NCBI GenBank assembly: GCA_024228555.1
Contig: JAAETI010000486.1
Span: forward strand, 84,941-148,940
Direction: 5' to 3'
Source: a bacterium
GTDB lineage: Bacteria; Actinomycetota; Acidimicrobiia; Spongiisociales; UBA5794
DNA length: 64,000 nucleotides
Each line of letters begins with the position of its first letter. Position 1 is the first letter of the stretch. A program made the translations under genes and the position numbers. Of this stretch, positions 61,206 to 64,000 are shown in pieces. A model generated the notes under the pieces. It did no database searches. It saw only the letters and a list, made by a program, of their open reading frames with translations, and was not told the origin of the DNA.

Positions 61206-62531
61206 ATGACTAGCAAATCACGTCGTCGTCAGGCGGCCCAAACTACATACCGTTGCGGGCAATGTGGGTTCACCACCGGGAAGTGGATGGGTTTCTGTCC
61301 GCAATGTCGATCCGAGGGATCGCTCGAGGAATCTGTGGTTGCCGCCGGGCCATCGCTGCAAACGCAGGTCTTGAGCGAGGTCTCAGTCAGTGGCAAGCCC
61401 CGCACTCCGACCGGTATCGGGGAAGTCGACCGAGTGCTCGGCGGTGGGTTTGTTGGGGGTTCCGTCGTTCTCGTCGGGGGCGAGCCGGGTGTAGGCAAGT
61501 CCACGCTGCTTCTGCAGCTAGCGGCCCAAGTTGCCGACCAGGGTTCGGTCTTGCTCGCTTCCGCAGAAGAGTCGGCCAGTCAGGTAGCACTGCGCGCCAC
61601 CCGACTCGGCCTCAATGCGCCGGGTCTCCGTGTGGTTGCTGATGGTCGTGTCGAAGCTGTGCTCAGCGCGTGCGTCGAGAACATGCCAGATCTCCTCATC
61701 ATTGATTCCATCCAGACGGTCACAACCGCCGATGCGGAAGGCAGCGCCGGGGGTGTTGTCCAGGTCCGCGAGTCTGCGGGGCGATTCATCGAATTTGCAA
61801 AGCGCACTGGAACGGTTGTCGCACTTGTCGGTCACGTGACCAAGGAAGGCTCGATTGCGGGACCCAAGACTCTCGAGCACATGGTGGATGTCGTCATGTA
61901 CCTGGAGGGGGAGGGTGATGGCGGCTTGCGTTTGCTGCGGTCCCTGAAGAACAGATATGGCTCGGTCAATCAGGTCGGGGTATTCACGATGGGGGACGTT
62001 GGCCTTGACGAAGTGCCCGATCCCTCCGGGGTGCTTGTGGAGGCGCATCGTGCGGGTGCGTCAGGAACCGTGCTCTTTCCGATGGTCGAGGGTCGACGTT
62101 CGATGCTGTGCGAAGTCCAGGCGCTGGTGGTCCAGACCGTTCTCCCGCAACCCCGCCGCAGCGTGAAGGGGCTGGACGGCGCTCGGGTGCATCAGCTTCT
62201 TGCGGTCCTAGAGAGACATGCCGGCGTCCAACTGGTGAAAGCGGATGTTCATGTCAACGTCGTCGGTGGAGTCCGCCTCAAGGATCCTGCTGTCGATCTT
62301 GCGGTTGCGCTGGCAATCGTTTCCTCGGTCCAGGATCGTCCGTTGCCGCTGACCGCGGCCTGGGGCGAGGTGGGTCTGACCGGCGAGATTCGGACGGCAA
62401 CACACGGTGAACGGCGTCAGGAGGAGGCATCTCGGTTCGATCCCGAACTCGTGGTCCGGCCGGGCAAGGGTGGGATCCGGACGCTGCATGAGGCCCTGCT
62501 CGAGGCGGGATTGACCCCAGGCCGGCGATAA
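61206..62531 (+). CDS. radA: DNA repair protein RadA
   Basis: A 441-residue RecA-related helicase used in recombination-dependent repair. The N-terminal zinc finger is CGQCGFTTGKWMGFCPQC, Walker A is GGEPGVGKSTLLLQLA, Walker B is LLIIDSIQTV, and the RadA-specific KNRYGS motif is in KNRYGSVNQVGVF. The C-terminal Lon-like domain (NVVGGVRLKDPAVDLAVALA) completes it. With disA 56 bases downstream it forms the widespread radA-disA pair. Confidence 0.96.
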   Translation: MTSKSRRRQAAQTTYRCGQCGFTTGKWMGFCPQCRSEGSLEESVVAAGPSLQTQVLSEVSVSGKPRTPTGIGEVDRVLGGGFVGGSVVLVGGEPGVGKSTLLLQLAAQVADQGSVLLASAEESASQVALRATRLGLNAPGLRVVADGRVEAVLSACVENMPDLLIIDSIQTVTTADAEGSAGGVVQVRESAGRFIEFAKRTGTVVALVGHVTKEGSIAGPKTLEHMVDVVMYLEGEGDGGLRLLRSLKNRYGSVNQVGVFTMGDVGLDEVPDPSGVLVEAHRAGASGTVLFPMVEGRRSMLCEVQALVVQTVLPQPRRSVKGLDGARVHQLLAVLERHAGVQLVKADVHVNVVGGVRLKDPAVDLAVALAIVSSVQDRPLPLTAAWGEVGLTGEIRTATHGERRQEEASRFDPELVVRPGKGGIRTLHEALLEAGLTPGRR

Positions 62532-62587
62532 CGCACCCGGCACCGGAAACCATCGCTCTGCACGGGTTATCGGCTAGCCTCGCCGTG

Positions 62588-63631
62588 ATGGTCTTGCGCG
62601 TATCCGACTCCTACGAAGTTCTCCGCCGGTTCGCACCGGGGACTGCTTTGCGTATCGCGGTCGAACTAATCCACGCCCAAGGGACCGGCGCCCTGGTTGT
62701 CATCGGGTCCGGGTCGAAATTGGAGAGTCTGTCCAGTGGCGGATTTCATCTGCAAGGCACGGCATTCACCGCACAGCGGATCGCGGAGCTGGCAAAAATG
62801 GACGGCGGGATTGTTCTCGATGACGAGAAGGGCCTGATCACCAGGGCCAACGTTCATTTTATCCCCGACCCCACGATCGAAACCAATGAGACGGGCACCC
62901 GTTTCCGGACTGCAGAGCGAATGGCTATCCAGACCGGTAATGACGTCCTTGCTGTCAGCGAGGAGGGCTGGAGAACTGCGATTGTCTACCGGCACGGGCA
63001 GCGATACGAGTTGGCCCGACCCTCGGATCTGCTCGCCAGCGCCAACAACTCTCTGAATTCTTTGGAGCGATTGCGGCGACGGCTGCAATCCGCAGACGAT
63101 CGGCTTACTCGTGCCGAGGTCGATGATGTCGTCGGTACCCGCGATGTTTTGGTGGTCTTGGCAAGAGCGACCTTGGTGAAGCGGATGTATGACGAGATCG
63201 AGCGCACCCTGGTCGCGTTAGGCGGCGAATCCGAACTCATCAGCATCCAAGCGACAGATCTTGTCGAAGGCGTCGACGATCTGGCTGAGAATGTGTTCGC
63301 CGACTATCGGAAACGCAGCGGGAAGAAGGCTGTGTTCGACAGACTTGCTGTGGTCCCGATTGATGAGTTGCATGATCTGTCTCGGCTTGCTGCTGTTCTC
63401 GGGTTCACCGACGTTGAGGAACGCATGGAGCCACGCGGACTGCGGGCTCTCGCCAGAGTTCCCAATGTTCCTGACTCGGCGCGCCAAGCCCTTGTTGGTC
63501 ATTTCAAGGGATTCCAAAGAATGCTCCATGCCAGTGTCTCCGACTTCGAGAAGGTCGAAGGCGTAGGCAGATCGAGGGCGCAGCAACTGCGGCGTTTCTT
63601 TGATCGGATGATCGATCTTGGCGAGGCATAA
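62588..63631 (+). CDS. disA: DNA integrity scanning protein DisA (variant catalytic motifs)
   Basis: A 347-residue octameric DNA-scanning protein whose N-terminal DAC domain makes c-di-AMP from two ATP. The length and three-domain layout are normal: DAC (~1-140), spine helices, and a C-terminal helix-hairpin-helix DNA-binding domain (VEGVGRSRAQQL). The two diadenylate-cyclase signatures are altered: DGA is D72-G73-G74 (MDGGIVLDDE), and RHR is R105-F106-R107 (GTRFRTAERMA). The Asp and both Arg are kept, so activity is possible. A GTG directly before the ATG is an alternative start. Confidence 0.94.
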   Translation: MVLRVSDSYEVLRRFAPGTALRIAVELIHAQGTGALVVIGSGSKLESLSSGGFHLQGTAFTAQRIAELAKMDGGIVLDDEKGLITRANVHFIPDPTIETNETGTRFRTAERMAIQTGNDVLAVSEEGWRTAIVYRHGQRYELARPSDLLASANNSLNSLERLRRRLQSADDRLTRAEVDDVVGTRDVLVVLARATLVKRMYDEIERTLVALGGESELISIQATDLVEGVDDLAENVFADYRKRSGKKAVFDRLAVVPIDELHDLSRLAAVLGFTDVEERMEPRGLRALARVPNVPDSARQALVGHFKGFQRMLHASVSDFEKVEGVGRSRAQQLRRFFDRMIDLGEA

Positions 63632-63744
63632 CCTGGACCGGCGCTGATGTGGATTCCTGCAAAGTCGGTCCCCGAGCTCGCGGTTGTCCAAAGCGATTCC
63701 ACATGCAGTTACAATGCGCGTTCTAGCAACAACCCGGACAGAGT

Positions 63745-64000
63745 GTGACGAACAAGAAGACGACAGCCAAGAAGCCAGCCGCAAGGAAGGCGCCCGCCAA
63801 GAAGGCGCCTGCCAGGAAGACGGCGGCGGCGAAGGCGGGGACGACCAAGGCAACCGCCGCAAAGAAGACGACAGCCAAGAAGCCGCCGGCAAAGAAGCCG
63901 CCGGCAAAGAAGCCGCCGGCAAAGAAGCCGGCCGCCAAGAAGGCTCCGGCGAAGAAGCCGGCCGCAAGGAAGGCTCCCGCCAAGAAGGCACCCGTCAAGA
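63745..64000 (+). CDS. Lys/Ala/Pro-rich protein, 5' part only (cut by window end)
   Basis: A frame opening at GTG and running off the window, encoding [20 protein letters not shown] followed by many KKPPA and KKAPA repeats. Such N-terminal tails occur in actinobacterial DksA/TraR-like, CarD-like and histone-H1-like proteins and bind nucleic acid; which one follows cannot be seen. CarD often sits near radA-disA in actinomycetes, making it a candidate. The DNA itself is a run of AAGAAG/CCGGCAAAG repeats. TACAAT at 63710-63715 may be its -10 box. Confidence 0.6.
   Translation, partial: MTNKKTTAKKPAARKAPAKKAPARKTAAAKAGTTKATAAKKTTAKKPPAKKPPAKKPPAKKPAAKKAPAKKPAARKAPAKKAPVK

Noticed and set aside
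63723..63998. Reverse frame of Gly/Phe/Ala repeats ([10 protein letters not shown])
   Set aside because: Mirror of the forward Lys/Ala/Pro repeats (AAGAAG, CCGGCAAAG); the forward frame resembles known basic tails.

Overview
The window is one stretch of chromosome from a moderately high-GC bacterium. The gene set points to an actinomycete. It has a SigR/RsrA-type redox pair, a PimB'-like mannosyltransferase, a DUF4244/TadE pilus locus, a DUF2342 zinc protease, a topoisomerase I with no zinc fingers and a Lys-rich tail, TrkA/TrkH, ClpC, and a RadA-DisA pair. I infer class Acidimicrobiia or a close relative from the mixture, but nothing in the sequence proves it. Most genes are packed into ATGA/GTGA/TTGA-overlapping operons. 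No prophage, CRISPR array, rRNA or intact transposon was seen.

Layout. 0-4.4 kb: a secreted hypothetical protein, then a compact Tad-type pilus or secretion operon. 4.4-7.4 kb: a decayed reverse-strand reading frame, then a 2-oxoacid:ferredoxin oxidoreductase pair (alpha, and a beta-gamma fusion). 7.4-8.8 kb: an IS481-type remnant and an LCP-family lipoprotein. 8.9-14.5 kb: a K+ uptake operon (TrkA, TrkA, a 48-aa membrane peptide, TrkH, an OB-fold-like exported protein), followed by a membrane pyrophosphatase of the K+-dependent sequence type. 14.5-18.1 kb: a truncated ECF sigma remnant, a methyltransferase, a tandem histidine phosphatase and a mannosyltransferase. 18.2-25.6 kb: topA, an MFS protein, tmk, holB, an acyltransferase and an epimerase. 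25.6-27.2 kb: tRNA-Thr, sigR-rsrA and two small proteins. 27.2-34.1 kb: a metalloprotease, tilS, hpt, ftsH, folP, a phosphatase-like protein lacking the catalytic Cys, and folK. 34.2-40.1 kb: an ATP-grasp enzyme, NfuA, a giant adenylate cyclase-ATPase and a cyclic-nucleotide-binding protein. 40.2-45 kb: HU, a tyrosine phenol-lyase with a divergent Lrp regulator, and membrane proteins. 45.2-49.2 kb: DUF2520, panC, coaX and lysS. 49.4-58.6 kb: an S9 peptidase, a GH57 lipoprotein, a polyprenyl synthase and clpC. 58.7-64 kb: a flavin disulfide-reductase-like protein, a zinc-ribbon membrane protein, radA, disA and the start of a Lys/Ala-rich protein cut by the window edge.

The most interesting signals are these. 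A family of short palindromes built on GAGTTC/GAACTC recurs at gene ends and in tandem arrays. The folB position between folP and folK is occupied by a pseudo-phosphatase. A cyclase/AAA/TPR protein is paired with a stand-alone cAMP-binding domain. DisA has altered DGA and RHR catalytic motifs. The potassium operon carries unrecognised coupled accessory genes. korA appears to lack a canonical start codon. I found no clear-cut new defence or mobile system; this is mainly a core region with several unusual details.
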